In this document: positions 16,954-26,491 of the stretch, piece after piece
Layout of the letters: each line of letters starts with the position of its first letter
How positions within the stretch are numbered: position 1 is the first letter of the stretch
NCBI RefSeq assembly: GCF_010672085.1
Contig: NZ_JAAHHT010000003.1
Span: forward strand, 69,664 to 109,047
Direction: 5' to 3'
DNA length: 39,384 nt
Origin: Okeania sp. SIO3I5
Lineage (GTDB): Bacteria > Cyanobacteriota > Cyanobacteriia > Cyanobacteriales > Microcoleaceae
Position numbers and translations under genes: made by a program
Notes under the pieces: generated by a model
Database searches by the model: none
Seen by the model: only the letters and a program-made list of their open reading frames with translations
What the model was told of the DNA's origin: nothing

Positions 16954-18363
16954 ATGGTTTGTCGTATTAATTTATTCCAATTGACTGAAATATTAACTGC
17001 TACAACATTTACAAATTTTCATATTCCAGAAAAAACATTAATTACAGGCATAAATACTGATACTCGTAACTTACAATCTGGTGCAGGATTTGTGGCATTA
17101 CGAGGTGAAAAGTTTGATGGCCATAATTTTATTAAGGAGGCAATTGAAAAAGGTGCTTCTTGTGTCATTGTTGAACAAGAATATACCTTAAATAATGATG
17201 TTAAACAACAGTCAAATAACGTACCTATATTACAGGTAGAAAATACTTTAAAAGCTTACCAAAAAATTGCTCGTTGGTGGCGAGATAGATTTGATATTCC
17301 TGTGATTGGAGTTACAGGTTCAGTAGGTAAAACAACTACTAAGGAATTAATCGCTGAAGTTTTGGGGACTCAGGGTCAAGTTTTGAAAACTGAAGCTAAT
17401 TATAATAATGAAATAGGTGTACCTAAAACTCTTCTACGACTTTCTTCTGATGATAATTATGCTGTGATAGAAATGGCAATGCGAGGACCTGGAGAAATAG
17501 CAGAATTAACGGGTATTGCTAATCCGACAATTGGTTTAATTACTAATGTTGGTACTGCTCATATTGGTCGTTTGGGTTCTGTTGAAGCGATCGCTGAGGC
17601 TAAGTGTGAGTTACTAAGAGAAATGTCTGATAGTGGTATTGCTATTCTGAATTATGATAATCGACGGTTGATAGAAACTGCTGTTAAGGTTTGGTCTGGA
17701 GAAACTTTTACTTATGGTTTGGAAGGTGGAGATTTACAAGGAAATTTAATTGATTCTCAAACTATAAATGTTGAGGGTGTTGATTTACCTTTGCCTTTAC
17801 CTGGTAGTCATAATGCTTCTAATTATTTGGCAGCTTTGGCCGTTTTGAAGGTGCTTTATGGAAAGAATATTTCGACAAAAACTTTATTTGAACCTTTGAC
17901 TAATAATTTATCGGTTCAGTTACCAGGAAGTAGGGCAAAAAGATATGATTTAGCAAATGATATTGTGATTTTAGATGAAAGTTATAATGCTGGATTAGAG
18001 TCGATGATAGCTGCTCTGAATTTGTTAGTTGAAACTTCTGGAAAACGTCATATTGCTGTGTTGGGAACTATGAAGGAATTGGGATATAAATCACTTTTAT
18101 TCCATCAACAAGTTGGTCATGTTGTTAGAAATTTGAATATTGATGGTTTATTTATTTTGGCTGATTTTGAGGAAGGAAAAGCAATGGCTGAAGGTGCTGC
18201 TGGTTTGCAATTTATAGAGGTAAAAAATATTAGTGCTAATGATGCTCACCAGAATTTAGCTAGACATTTACAAGAGTTTTTACAACCGGGCGATCGGGTT
18301 CTTTTTAAGGCTTCTCATTCTGTGGAGTTAAATAAGGTAGTCGAGCTTTTAATTAATAAGTAA
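16954..18363 (+). CDS. murF: UDP-N-acetylmuramoyl-tripeptide--D-Ala-D-Ala ligase
   Basis: Adds D-Ala-D-Ala to UDP-MurNAc-tripeptide using ATP, the last cytosolic step in making the peptidoglycan monomer. The protein has 469 residues, normal for MurF. Seen: the N-terminal Mur domain (TGINTDTRNLQSGAGFVALRG, about 31-51, then DGHNFIKEAIEKGA), the Mur-ligase ATP loop GVTGSVGKTTTKE (about 119-131), EANYNNEIGVPKTLL, the EMAMRGPGEIAELT and NVGTAHIGRLGS motifs, SHNASNYLAALAV, and the C-terminal domain with DESYNAGLESM. The ATG at 16954 is preferred; a TTG at 16942 lies too close to the AAGAGG at 16935-16940. The gene stands alone rather than in a division cluster and is followed by repeat arrays. Confidence 0.97.
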   Translation: MVCRINLFQLTEILTATTFTNFHIPEKTLITGINTDTRNLQSGAGFVALRGEKFDGHNFIKEAIEKGASCVIVEQEYTLNNDVKQQSNNVPILQVENTLKAYQKIARWWRDRFDIPVIGVTGSVGKTTTKELIAEVLGTQGQVLKTEANYNNEIGVPKTLLRLSSDDNYAVIEMAMRGPGEIAELTGIANPTIGLITNVGTAHIGRLGSVEAIAEAKCELLREMSDSGIAILNYDNRRLIETAVKVWSGETFTYGLEGGDLQGNLIDSQTINVEGVDLPLPLPGSHNASNYLAALAVLKVLYGKNISTKTLFEPLTNNLSVQLPGSRAKRYDLANDIVILDESYNAGLESMIAALNLLVETSGKRHIAVLGTMKELGYKSLLFHQQVGHVVRNLNIDGLFILADFEEGKAMAEGAAGLQFIEVKNISANDAHQNLARHLQEFLQPGDRVLFKASHSVELNKVVELLINK

Positions 18364-18476
18364 TTTATTTCTAGTACAGGTATTTTGCTTTTAACTGATG
18401 TTTCTTAAGCGATCGCGTTTATATGTGTAGCAAAGCGGAACGAAGTTCTATCGCGCTCGAATCCATACTATCTTTG

Positions 18477-19215
18477 GTTGAATAAAAAGTCATGTACAAG
18501 GGCGAGCAACCCCAGTTAACTTTTAGAATATCACAAAAATTGTGAGGATACAACCAAAAATCCTTTGGCGGGCGATTTTTTAGGAGCTTCAGAAAATGCA
18601 AATCTTGGCAATTTTTGAGTGAGGTAAAGCCAGTATTTATTGGTGCTTCACAAAATGAAAATATGTGGCTATTACTCTTTGGAAAAATCACTGAATCTTT
18701 CATGGCTTCCTGCTAAGAAAATTTAGTTGAATAAAAAGTCATGTACATGGGCGAGCAACGCCAGTTAACTTTTAGAATATCACAAAAATTGTGAGGATAC
18801 AACCGAAAATCCTTTCGCAGGCGATTTTTTTTCAAGAGCTTCAGAAAATGCAAATCTTGGCGATTTTTGAGTGAGGTTAAAGATGGAAAGATTTGATCGG
18901 GGAAAAGCAAGCATTTAGGGAGTGCTTCACAAAATGTTTTTTTCGCTATTGCTCTTTGGAAAAATCACTGAATCTTTGATTGGCTCCTGCCAAGGAAATT
19001 TAGTTGAACAAAAAGTCATGTACATGGGCGAGCAACCCCAGTTAACTTTTAGAATATCACAAAAATTGTGGAGATACAACCGAAAATCCTTTCGCAGGCG
19101 ATTTTTTTTCAAGAGCTTCAGAAAATGCAAATCTTGGCGATTTTTGAGTGAGGTTAAAGATGGAAAGATTTGATCGGGGAAAAGCAAGCATTTAGAGAGT
19201 GCTTCACAAAATGAA
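18477..19215. repeat. Three direct copies of a 250-280 bp repeat
   Basis: Copies begin with 'gttgaayaaaaagtcatgta' at 18477, 18726 and 19003 (spacings 249 and 277) and run to 'gtgcttcacaaaatg'. Copies 2 and 3 share an added block (AAAGATGGAAAGATTTGATC) missing from copy 1. Minus-strand open frames in each copy translate to similar short peptides (LKNRQDLHFLKLLK), but they start at TTG or without a ribosome binding site and the frame is not kept across units, so they are not annotated as genes. Confidence 0.85.
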
Positions 19216-19251
19216 AATATTTCTGTATAGCTGTTTTTTTCTCGTCCTTTT

Positions 19252-19411
19252 TATAGCGCTAGGGAATAGGGAATAGGGAATAGGGAATAGGGAACAGCAA
19301 ACACTCAAAGGGTTTCAGGATTTAGAAATGTCCTAAACTATTTGCGTAGTGCTATATAGCGCTAGGGAATAGGGAATAGTAAAGTGTCAAAGGGTTTTGC
19401 GTAGTGCTATA
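19252..19411. repeat. Two short MITE-like units, family C
   Basis: Ends TATAGCGCTAGGG and GCGTAGTGCTATA delimit 19252-19356 and 19355-19411, back to back and sharing TA. The first contains four to five GGGAATA heptamers and 'aggatttagaaatgtc'; the second is a shortened version. A third, better-preserved member is at 23092-23222. Confidence 0.65.
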
Positions 19412-19475
19412 AAAGTTGATAAAGGATAGCGGTACTTTGAGATTGTTTACGCCAAAAATGGCTTCAAATCTATTT

Positions 19476-20294
19476 CCGACTATTGCCTATAGAGCTAGAG
19501 TTGATACATTTTCTGAAGCACTCGCGCCAGATGTGAAATTTTCCGACTATTGCCTATAGAATCAGAGTCGATACATTTCCTGAAGCACCCCCGCCAGATG
19601 TAGATGGATAGTAAAATTTTCCGACTATTGCCTATAGAACCAGAGTCGATACATTTCCTGAAGCACCCAGCCAGATGTAGATGGATAGTAAAATTTTCCG
19701 ACTATTGCCTATAGAACCAGAGTCGATACATTTCCTGAAGCACTCGCGCCAGATGTGAAATTTTCCGACTATTGCCTATAGAACCAGAGTCGATACATTT
19801 CCTGAAGCACCCCGCCAGATGTAGATGGATAGTGAAATTTTCCGACTATTGCCTATAGAATCAGAGTCGATACATTTCCTGAAGCACCCCGCCAGATGTA
19901 GATGGATAGTAAAATTTTCCGACTATTGCCTATAGAACCAGAGTCGATACATTTTCTGAAGCACTCGCGCCAGATGTGAAATTTTCCGACTATTGCCTAT
20001 AGAATCAGAGTCGATACATTTCCTGAAGCACCCCGCCAGATGTAGATGGATAGTAAAATTTTCCGACTATTGCCTATAGAACCAGAGTCAATACATTTTC
20101 TGAAGCACCCAACCAGATGTAGATGGATAGTAAAATTTTCCGACTATTGCCTATAGAATCAGAGTTGATACATTTCCTGAAGCACCCCGCCAGATGTAGA
20201 TGGATAGTAAAATTTTCCGACTATTGCCTATAGAATCAGAGTCGATACATTTTCTGAAGCACCCCACCAGATGTAGATGGATAGTAAAATTTTC
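19476..20294. repeat. Tandem array, eleven units of 77 or 67 bp with higher-order pattern
   Basis: The anchor CCGACTATTGCC starts at 19476, 19543, 19621, 19698, 19765, 19842, 19919, 19986, 20063, 20140 and 20217; the array ends near 20294. Unit lengths are 67, 78, 77, 67, 77, 77, 67, 77, 77, 77 and 77. The short form lacks about ten bases of 'agatggatagt'. The order short-long-long is repeated three times (about 222 bp), then two more long units follow. This points to duplication of three-unit blocks. No reading frame is kept. Confidence 0.95.
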
Positions 20295-20339
20295 CAACCC
20301 CATGCGTATATAGTTATCCTGGAAGTGTGACAGAAAAGA

Positions 20340-20499
20340 CTAAAAAGCTGATTTGACAAGGCGTGCAGCTATATCGTTTTCTTGACTCAAACTCTCATTA
20401 TTAATCTTTCTACTTTTTAGTAAATAAGTAGACATTTCACCCTTACCTTTGACGGAAATAATACCTCGCTTTTCCAATAAATATAAATATTGTTCCTTA
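20340..20499 (-). pseudogene. C-terminal remnant of a class III nucleotidyl cyclase gene
   Basis: Minus-strand codons from about 20499 down to the TAG at 20340 read EQYLYLLEKRGIISVKGK, then GEMSTYLLKSRK and a polar tail ending VKSAF. The strand, 'VKGKG.M.TYLL' and short tail are the usual end of adenylate/guanylate cyclase catalytic domains. Everything upstream is missing: at about 20503 the sequence switches to a copy of the cruP 3' end. The gene was therefore truncated by the growth or arrival of that array, or by a deletion. Confidence 0.65.
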
Positions 20500-20502
20500 T
20501 TT

Positions 20503-21560
20503 GAAATAATGTCTCATCCAATCTAATAAATTCTCTACACCAACTTGAGGAATAATTTTAATTACTAAACCTGGTTGCTTTAAGGTTGGCAAATTGAAGT
20601 CATTCAACATAATCTCCTCCTGAACCATATTTCCATTGCTCAATCCAACGGTGATAATAATACCTTTGCTCCTCTGACATTTTTGCCATTAAACTTTCTA
20701 TTATTCCCCCAATTGGATATAACAAACTATAAATTATTTATTTGAAATAATGTCTCATCCAATCTAATAAATTTTATCTAGGAACTTGAGGAATAATTTT
20801 TATTACTAAACCTGGTTGCTTGAAGGTGGGAAAATTGAAATTAGTCGATCTAATCTCCTCCTGAACCATATTTCCATTCTTCAATCCAGCGGTGATAATA
20901 ATACCTTTGCTTTTCTGAGATTTTTGCTATCAAATTTTCTATTATTCCCTCAACTGGATATAGCAATGTATAAATTCCTAAGTTGAAATAATGTCTCATC
21001 CAATCTAACAAATTTTATCTAGAAACTTGAGGAATAATTTTTATTACTAAACCTGGTTGCTTGAAGGTGGGAAAATTGAAATTAGTCGATCTAATCTCCT
21101 CCTGAACCATATTTCCATTCTTCAATCCAGCGGTGATAATAATACCTTTGCTTTTCTGAGATTTTTGCTATCAAATTTTCTATTATTCCCCCAATTGGAT
21201 ATAACAAACTATAAATTCCTAAGTTGAAATAATGTCTCATCCAATCTAATAAATTTTCTCTAGGAATTTGAGGAATAATTTTTCTCACCTTACCTGGTTG
21301 CTTGAAGGTGGGAAAATTAAAATTATTCAAGATAATCTCCTCCTGAACCATATTTCCATTGTTCAATCCAGCGGTGATAATAATACCTTTGCTTTTCTGA
21401 GATTTTTGCTGTCAAATTTTCTATTATTCCCCCAACTGGATCTAACAAACTATAAATTCCCAAATTCAAATAATGTCTCATCCAATCTAACAAATTTTCC
21501 ACACCAACTTGAGGAATAATTTTTATTACCAAACCTGGTTGCTTTAAAGAAGTAACAAAT
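20503..21560 (-). repeat. 241-bp tandem array made from the 3' end of cruP
   Basis: The anchor GTCTCATCCAATCTA occurs at 20511, 20752, 20993, 21234 and 21475, and 'tgaaccatatttcc' at 20621, 20862, 21103 and 21344, always 241 apart. The promoter-proximal copy is the real end of cruP (KQPGLVIKIIPQ... to the stop at 21323); four further copies lie downstream, the last cut off at about 20503. Since 241 is not a multiple of three, successive copies fall in different frames. One copy still reads as a 91-residue open frame (21091-21366). Confidence 0.95.
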
Positions 21561-22876
21561 AAAGTTTGTGCCAAAGCAGGAAACTGTACTACATCTTGCA
21601 AAAAAGGTTTAAGTACAGGTTCACCTAGTTGTTCCATTACCTGAAACACACCTGCCAATAATTGATTAATTTGATGTGGTTCAACTTTTTGGTTTACCCC
21701 TATACTCATAGAACGTTGAAACAACCAAGTAACTGATACATTAGGTTGATAAGGTTGCAAAAGTACCAGAGCATTTGCCGACAAATTTTCAGTTTGTAAA
21801 GCTTCATCAATACCCACAGTCAGACGTTTCAAGTGACGTACCATTGCACCAAAACCGCCAAAACTCAGAGGAGACTGACTTCCACTACTATCCCCCACTG
21901 GCAAAATACGATTCCAAGGAGTTTTCAGAGGACTTTGACGATAACAAGGAAAAAAACCAAATAAAGCACGTTGAAACTTAAGTTGACTAAGTTCGACTTG
22001 TTGATATTGAGGTAATAAACGTAGGTACTCCTCAAAGAAAAATTCCAGAGAAAATCTGTCTGGATGAGCATCTAAATAAGTAAATAAATAAGTAGTTCTC
22101 CCATCTCTCGCGGGAAATGCTTCCCAAAAATATTGGCATTGATTTTGTATCGGAGTAAACGAGGCAAAAATATCTCCCGTATCATTTTTTGGATATCCAG
22201 TAGCACAAGTACCAACTACTAAACAGACAGCATCAGGTTTTTTGCCTTTCCTTGCTTGTTGAACAATAGGAGAAAAATGCCCCATCGCATCTACAAGTAG
22301 TCGAGTTTTGAGCGATCGCCCATTGCTTGTTTGAATATTTACCCCATCTGGATGAATCACTGCTGCTTCATAAGCTGTATTTTCAAATAATTTACCTCCT
22401 GCTTCTAAAAAGCTTTGTTTCAGGGTTTCTAATAGATAAACTGGATCTACTCCAATATTAAGGACATCTTTTACCCAAATGTCAGGACTATTGGGAAAAC
22501 TAATCCGAGCTGGGTTATATTCCGTAGCGATCGCTCTTTGTAGTTCTTCTGAAGAGAGGAGGTTTAATTCTAGAAATGTTTCTAGTTCTTTGCGGGAGAT
22601 ATTCCACTCTTGTCTTCTACCTTTGAGAATACCTCGTTCTAATAGTGCCACCCGCCAACCTTTCTTAACTAAGCTCGTACCAATAAGGATACCGAGAGTA
22701 CCTCCACAAATTATTACATCCCAGTCTGACGTTTCTAATAATAGAGTTTCTGTCTTAACAGTGGTAGGAATAGGTGTATTTTCTGCTCGAAGTTTTTGCC
22801 AAATCTCATCGACTCGTCGCAGACTTTCTAAAGGATTTCCTGGAACTTGGGAGAGAATTTGTTCTGTTAAAGACAT
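21323..22876 (-). CDS. cruP: CruP-type lycopene cyclase family FAD protein
   Basis: Protein of 517 residues of the CruA/CruP family. Seen: an N-terminal helical lead, the FAD-binding strand-loop-helix DVIICGGTLGILIGTSLV (53-70) with the ribose-binding glutamate at 80, the CruP-like GRRQEWNISRKEL (86-98), a WVKDVLNIGVDP segment, and the second FAD motif PVGDSSGSQSPLSFGGFGAM. CruA converts lycopene to gamma-carotene; CruP homologues are common in cyanobacteria and plants, where a role in limiting oxidative damage has been proposed instead of bulk cyclisation. The product is probably membrane-peripheral. The last 70 or so residues (from KQPG) are encoded by the first unit of the 241-bp array. 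No strong ribosome binding site is seen before the ATG. Confidence 0.8.
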   Translation of the reverse strand: MSLTEQILSQVPGNPLESLRRVDEIWQKLRAENTPIPTTVKTETLLLETSDWDVIICGGTLGILIGTSLVKKGWRVALLERGILKGRRQEWNISRKELETFLELNLLSSEELQRAIATEYNPARISFPNSPDIWVKDVLNIGVDPVYLLETLKQSFLEAGGKLFENTAYEAAVIHPDGVNIQTSNGRSLKTRLLVDAMGHFSPIVQQARKGKKPDAVCLVVGTCATGYPKNDTGDIFASFTPIQNQCQYFWEAFPARDGRTTYLFTYLDAHPDRFSLEFFFEEYLRLLPQYQQVELSQLKFQRALFGFFPCYRQSPLKTPWNRILPVGDSSGSQSPLSFGGFGAMVRHLKRLTVGIDEALQTENLSANALVLLQPYQPNVSVTWLFQRSMSIGVNQKVEPHQINQLLAGVFQVMEQLGEPVLKPFLQDVVQFPALAQTLFVTSLKQPGLVIKIIPQVGVENLLDWMRHYLNLGIYSLLDPVGGIIENLTAKISEKQRYYYHRWIEQWKYGSGGDYLE

Positions 22877-23091
22877 GATTTTTTCTATTATTAATTTTTG
22901 TCGTAATTATTGCTTGTTTTTATATAGCTTTTCTCAACAAATGTGAGGTACACCTATTTTTAATTTGTATTCTATTGACTATTCTCTCCATAACTTTTCC
23001 CACTTAAGTGTTTCCTATAACTAAGGAATGCGCATATCTCACACTTCTTGGGAATTGCTATGTATTAATTTATGATTTAATTACGATTATA

Positions 23092-23222
23092 TATAGCACT
23101 ACGCGTTAAGGTTAAGACATTTCTAAATCCTGTTTGCGGAGCATTTCCCTATAAGAAAAAGCCTTTAAAAGTCTGCTCTTCCCAGTTAAGTGTTCCCTAT
23201 TCCCGCTTCGCGTAGCGCTATA
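23092..23222. repeat. MITE-like element, family C
   Basis: 131 bp bounded by TATAGCACTACGCG (23092-23105) and CGCGTAGCGCTATA (23209-23222), near-perfect inverted ends. The inside includes 'gacatttctaaatcctgttt', shared in reverse with the copy at 19252-19356. No coding capacity. The rest of 22877-23701 is AT-rich without a recognisable feature. Confidence 0.8.
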
Positions 23223-23701
23223 CCTGAAATTCTATACTGATTTCTCATCAGACAAAAAATGCTTCTATCTATGTTCTGGTTTTCACTATTCTCAGTTAAG
23301 CTTTCCTTTTCTGTATAATCCTAATTTCACATCTCAAATATAGAAAAATTTTCCCACCATAACTTTATTGCTTAAGGTGAGTTAATCGAATATCTTTTTT
23401 TCTTCTCCTCCGAAATTTATTAACTTAAAATCTATTCGATTTACATCTAGTCAAGTAATTCTAGTAGATTGCCCCAACGAAAATGAAGAATTAATTTGAG
23501 ACTTCAAAAATTCGTCTTCAACCTACTGCTACTGTACTTCTATATACAACCGAACGCACTGTATTTCTCAAAATCTATTTGCTGCCAAAAACTAGATTTC
23601 AAATACTGTAAATCACTCTAGTTTTTTGCAGCATTTTGACATATTATAGATTAGTTATACTGCTAAATTTGGAGATAATAGCTATCCACTACCTCACTTA
23701 T

Positions 23702-24136
23702 CTATTCTTCCTCATTATTTTGATCTTCTACTTCAACTTCACTATTAATCTGTCTCAGATGAATATGTTTATGTCCTAATTGAATGACAAATTCATCTCC
23801 TGGTTTTAGTCCCATTTCATCTGTATAATTAGCTCCTATTACTAACTGTCCATTTTTATGAACGCAAGCACGGTAAGTCGGAGCACGTCCTCTTCCATCT
23901 TTAGCATCCCTTTCATATAATTTTACCCCTTTAGCCTGTAGAACTGCATCGTAGAACTTGCCAAGATTTACTCGCTTCTGCCGATCTTTTGTAGTTGTAT
24001 AATATCCACAAGCAATAGCAGTATCTTTCTTTGACTTATGTGAAAGGTCTTTAACTTTTTTCAACAATGCTTTACCTGTCAGTGGAGTATCTAATAGTTC
24101 TGAATTATTTAATTTTTCTGTTGTTGTTTTAGCCAT
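23702..24136 (-). CDS. cyAbrB-type transcription regulator
   Basis: Protein of 144 residues from the ATG at 24136. An ATG at 24145 adds three residues, but GGAG sits just before 24136. The sequence is that of the cyanobacterial AbrB group: LTGKALLKKVKDLSHKSKKD, TAIACGYYTTTKDRQKRVNL, KFYDAVLQAKGV, then the C-terminal AbrB-like swapped-hairpin domain NGQLVIGANYTDEMGLKPGD, FVIQLGHKHIHLRQI. Members bind DNA as dimers and act as global regulators of carbon/nitrogen balance, with hydrogenase and nitrogen genes among known targets. An acidic tail (EVEVEDQNNEEE) ends the protein. It is followed upstream by a DUF2786 gene on the same strand, 193 bases away, probably with its own promoter. Confidence 0.92.
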   Translation of the reverse strand: MAKTTTEKLNNSELLDTPLTGKALLKKVKDLSHKSKKDTAIACGYYTTTKDRQKRVNLGKFYDAVLQAKGVKLYERDAKDGRGRAPTYRACVHKNGQLVIGANYTDEMGLKPGDEFVIQLGHKHIHLRQINSEVEVEDQNNEEE

Positions 24137-24329
24137 TTTCTCCATCTAAGTGAAAATCTTCATTAATAAACTTTAACACTTATACCATTTAATATCAAGC
24201 TTCTTTAATCTTTTTTTTTAAGATTTTATCTAACACAAATTTTTTGAGAGCAACCACCCCTTAGAGTCAGAGAGTAATATGTAAAAAAAAAGCTAATGAC
24301 TAATAACTGATGTGCTAATTATTACACCT

Positions 24330-25055
24330 TTACTTAACAGTTAAATGTTTGATGAATTTATCTTTGTGTAAATTTTGATTCCAATAATTTAAACTAACTT
24401 TTTCTCCAGAAATATATCCAAAGGAAAAACCTAAATCACTACCAACTGTAGTTGATTTCTGAGTTTTATATTTTACACCTTCTTGCTTTAAATATGCTTG
24501 AATAGCTAAAGTATGTTTTTCAAACATCGAACGCACAACTATAGCAGATGCAGATGTTGAATCATAATCACCATTACCAGCTATACCCTTTTCCTCCATA
24601 TATTTTCGTCGCTGCTCTAATCTCTGTCTTAATCTAGTTGCACATCCCACCCGAAATGCATTAATAAAAACTCTTCCCTTACCTCTATGTTGTTTAGCTA
24701 ATTTATCAATTACAGCAGTTAAATATTCATAAAGAGACTTAGAAACTGTAATATTAGCTTCTGTTCCTACTACTCTCATTTCACCATTGTAAGTAGAACG
24801 CATTGCTTGACATCCATTAGCATTAGCAATTCCTGCTAAAATCCACATTTTCCAGGTTACATAACGACCTGTTTTATCAACAATACCCTTAGTAATATCC
24901 TCATCTTTGTCTTGTCCTAAGTCTGCTACAGATAAATTATGTTGAGCCAATAATTCTGCTGCTTTTTCTGCTGCTAATGCAGCTTCATGTTCATTAGGTG
25001 AATTGGCAAGAGCTAGGAGTTTACTAATTTTTTCCAGGAGATTCTGATCGACCAT
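24330..25055 (-). CDS. DUF2786-domain protein
   Basis: Protein of 241 residues. The N-terminal LLEKISKLLALANSPNEHEA followed by AAEKAAELLAQHNLSVADL (about 5-45) is the DUF2786 motif. The middle and C-terminal parts (WKMWILAGIANANGCQA, VVGTEANITVSKSLYEYL, FRVGCATRLRQRLEQRR, and DLGFSFGYISGEKVSL) match the companion domain often found with it. Such proteins occur in bacteria, phages and plasmids, and their function is not known. No catalytic signature or membrane segment is visible. A strong hairpin lies 68 bases before the start (25123-25146). The ATG at 25055 has AGAGA upstream as a weak ribosome binding site. Confidence 0.85.
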   Translation of the reverse strand: MVDQNLLEKISKLLALANSPNEHEAALAAEKAAELLAQHNLSVADLGQDKDEDITKGIVDKTGRYVTWKMWILAGIANANGCQAMRSTYNGEMRVVGTEANITVSKSLYEYLTAVIDKLAKQHRGKGRVFINAFRVGCATRLRQRLEQRRKYMEEKGIAGNGDYDSTSASAIVVRSMFEKHTLAIQAYLKQEGVKYKTQKSTTVGSDLGFSFGYISGEKVSLNYWNQNLHKDKFIKHLTVK

Positions 25056-25122
25056 TTCTCTAACCTTAGATATGGGTATTTTATCCTAAATTTTTTCATC
25101 TAACTATAGCTACTTAAGATCC

Positions 25123-25146
25123 AACCTCACCCTTGAGGGCGGGGTT
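25123..25146. other. Strong GC hairpin in the DUF2786 leader
   Basis: AACCTCACCC, loop TTGA, GGGCGGGGTT: nine of ten positions pair (one G-T included, one mismatch). It is followed by TT on the plus strand, but no plus-strand gene precedes it, so a terminator role is unlikely. On the minus strand it lies 68-91 bases before the DUF2786 start. Similar GC hairpins mark ends of IS200/IS605 elements; no transposase is adjacent. Confidence 0.5.
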
Positions 25147-25821
25147 TTAATATAGCTCTTAGGATTTGTGTTAAAAGATGTTTTCTTAGTATAGTTTATA
25201 CTATTTTATAAATGATTTGAGAATTAGTATATAAGTAGTTGTACTTTTAGGAATTTCTTAGTTCAGGGAGGGAATACTTAACTCAGAAGAAGAGGTTAAT
25301 AGGATATTTTAACAATTAACAATTAATAATTAACAATTAATAATTACCTCTCCCTAAAAGTGAGATGATTGAGGATTAAAGAAAAAAGTTTCTTTTTTTG
25401 CCCGTAACTAAATACATTTACTATTGCCATTCAGGGTATATATTTGAATTAGTTTAAATATAACTTTAATCACCGGAAAATTGTGTCTGAAGCCTCTCCC
25501 TTTTAGCTATGCCTTACCGAAAAATCAAGGTACAAAGCTTCTCCATTTATGTTATTGAGAAAAAGCAGTCGTGTTGCTACGCACAACTTTGATTTGTTCT
25601 GTTTATAAACTTCGTTCGCTGCCAAAAAACTCTTCCAGTTTTTATCTAAAATCATCAAGATTTATTGAGAGACTTTAGCTGTCATTGTTTTATAGTCTGA
25701 TTGAGTAGAGAGTGTTCCTTGCAGATCATAATAGGAAAGATAAATCTTTTCAAATATAAAAGAAGTCCGAACTAAATAATTAGCATGAGTTTAAGATATT
25801 TTTCGACAAGAAACATAGTCG

Positions 25822-25972
25822 GTCATTTCAGTTATCAGTTATCAGTTATCAGTTATCAGTACCTCTGCCTGTTTGCGCAGCATTCCGTAGGAAAGTATTG
25901 GGATTGAAATATTGAACCTGTTTTTTTTCATCCCCTTGAAAGGGGAGGCTTGAGACCTGATTTTTTGATCAA
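25822..25972. repeat. Dispersed repeat, family D
   Basis: Begins 'gtcatttcag' with four or five TTATCAG heptamers, continues with GCATTCCGTAGG and 'gggattgaaatattgaa', and ends CCCCTTGAAAGGGGAGGC, 'ttgagacctgatttttt'. The CCCCTT/AAGGGG stem followed by a T-tract could act as a terminator. The block 25147-25821 before it holds no gene; 25310-25560 contains (AACAATT/AATAATT) short repeats and a partial 'ttaccgaaaaat' copy of the 301-360 repeat. Confidence 0.65.
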
Positions 25973-26250
25973 TTTGCAGGATAAAACCGATGATTTTTGG
26001 TATGGGATATGTCTCTCAACTAATCTCATAAATCAAGGAGTTAAAATTACTAAAGGCTCTGAGAATTTATTAATTTTTATTATTATTTAGTTTGGCAGAA
26101 TCAGCAAATTTCATTATACTATGAAACATAAGGTCGAGAGTTATTAAATTTCGTCAAATATTTAGTAGCTATGAAAGTACAAATAAACGAAGATATTTGA
26201 CATTATTCGACTACATAAGACTATATTTATGTACAACGTTTATTATACTT

Positions 26251-26491
26251 AGGGTTTACTGAAAAAGTCTTATGAGTGAGGGGAGGAGTCAGGAGTCACG
26301 AGTCACGAGTCAGAATAAATGGGAATTATAGAGGAGGTAGGAGTCAGCATTGTCCCTTAAAATTCCCCCCTTTATCTGCCCAAAATCCTAAAATGCATGA
26401 GCTTTTAGGTCTAAAAAGCTTGCACTTTTTTAGAGCGAAAAAAGCTGAAGCCTTTATCTGTCAATGTTTTGATAATTAATTAGCAAGCCCT
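26251..26491. repeat. MITE-like element, family A
   Basis: 241 bp from AGGGTTTACTGAAAAAGTC to TTAGCAAGCCCT, flanked by ACTT on both sides (likely 4-bp target duplication). Its right part (TGTCAATGTTTTGAT and 'gcctttatctgtcaat') is the reverse of the left part of the 3366-3846 element. Inside is a GAGTCAG/GAGTCAC heptamer tract. An open frame at 26276-26479 is a product of the repeat. Confidence 0.75.

Noticed and set aside
18419-19187. Minus- and plus-strand open frames of 65-94 codons in the three-copy repeat
   Set aside because: Some start with TTG, lack ribosome binding sites, overlap each other on opposite strands, and the repeat period does not keep the frame.
19476-20294. Possible CRISPR array (regular repeats)
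   Set aside because: The whole 77-bp unit is repeated; there are no unique spacers between short repeats and no cas genes in the window. The same holds for the 86-bp and 150-bp arrays.
21091-21366. Separate 91-residue gene
   Set aside because: It is a downstream copy of the cruP 3' end; it has no start region of its own and is best explained by the 241-bp array.
25123-25146. Rho-independent terminator
   Set aside because: Stem is strong, but no gene ends upstream on the plus strand, and on the minus strand it precedes a gene and lacks a T-tract.
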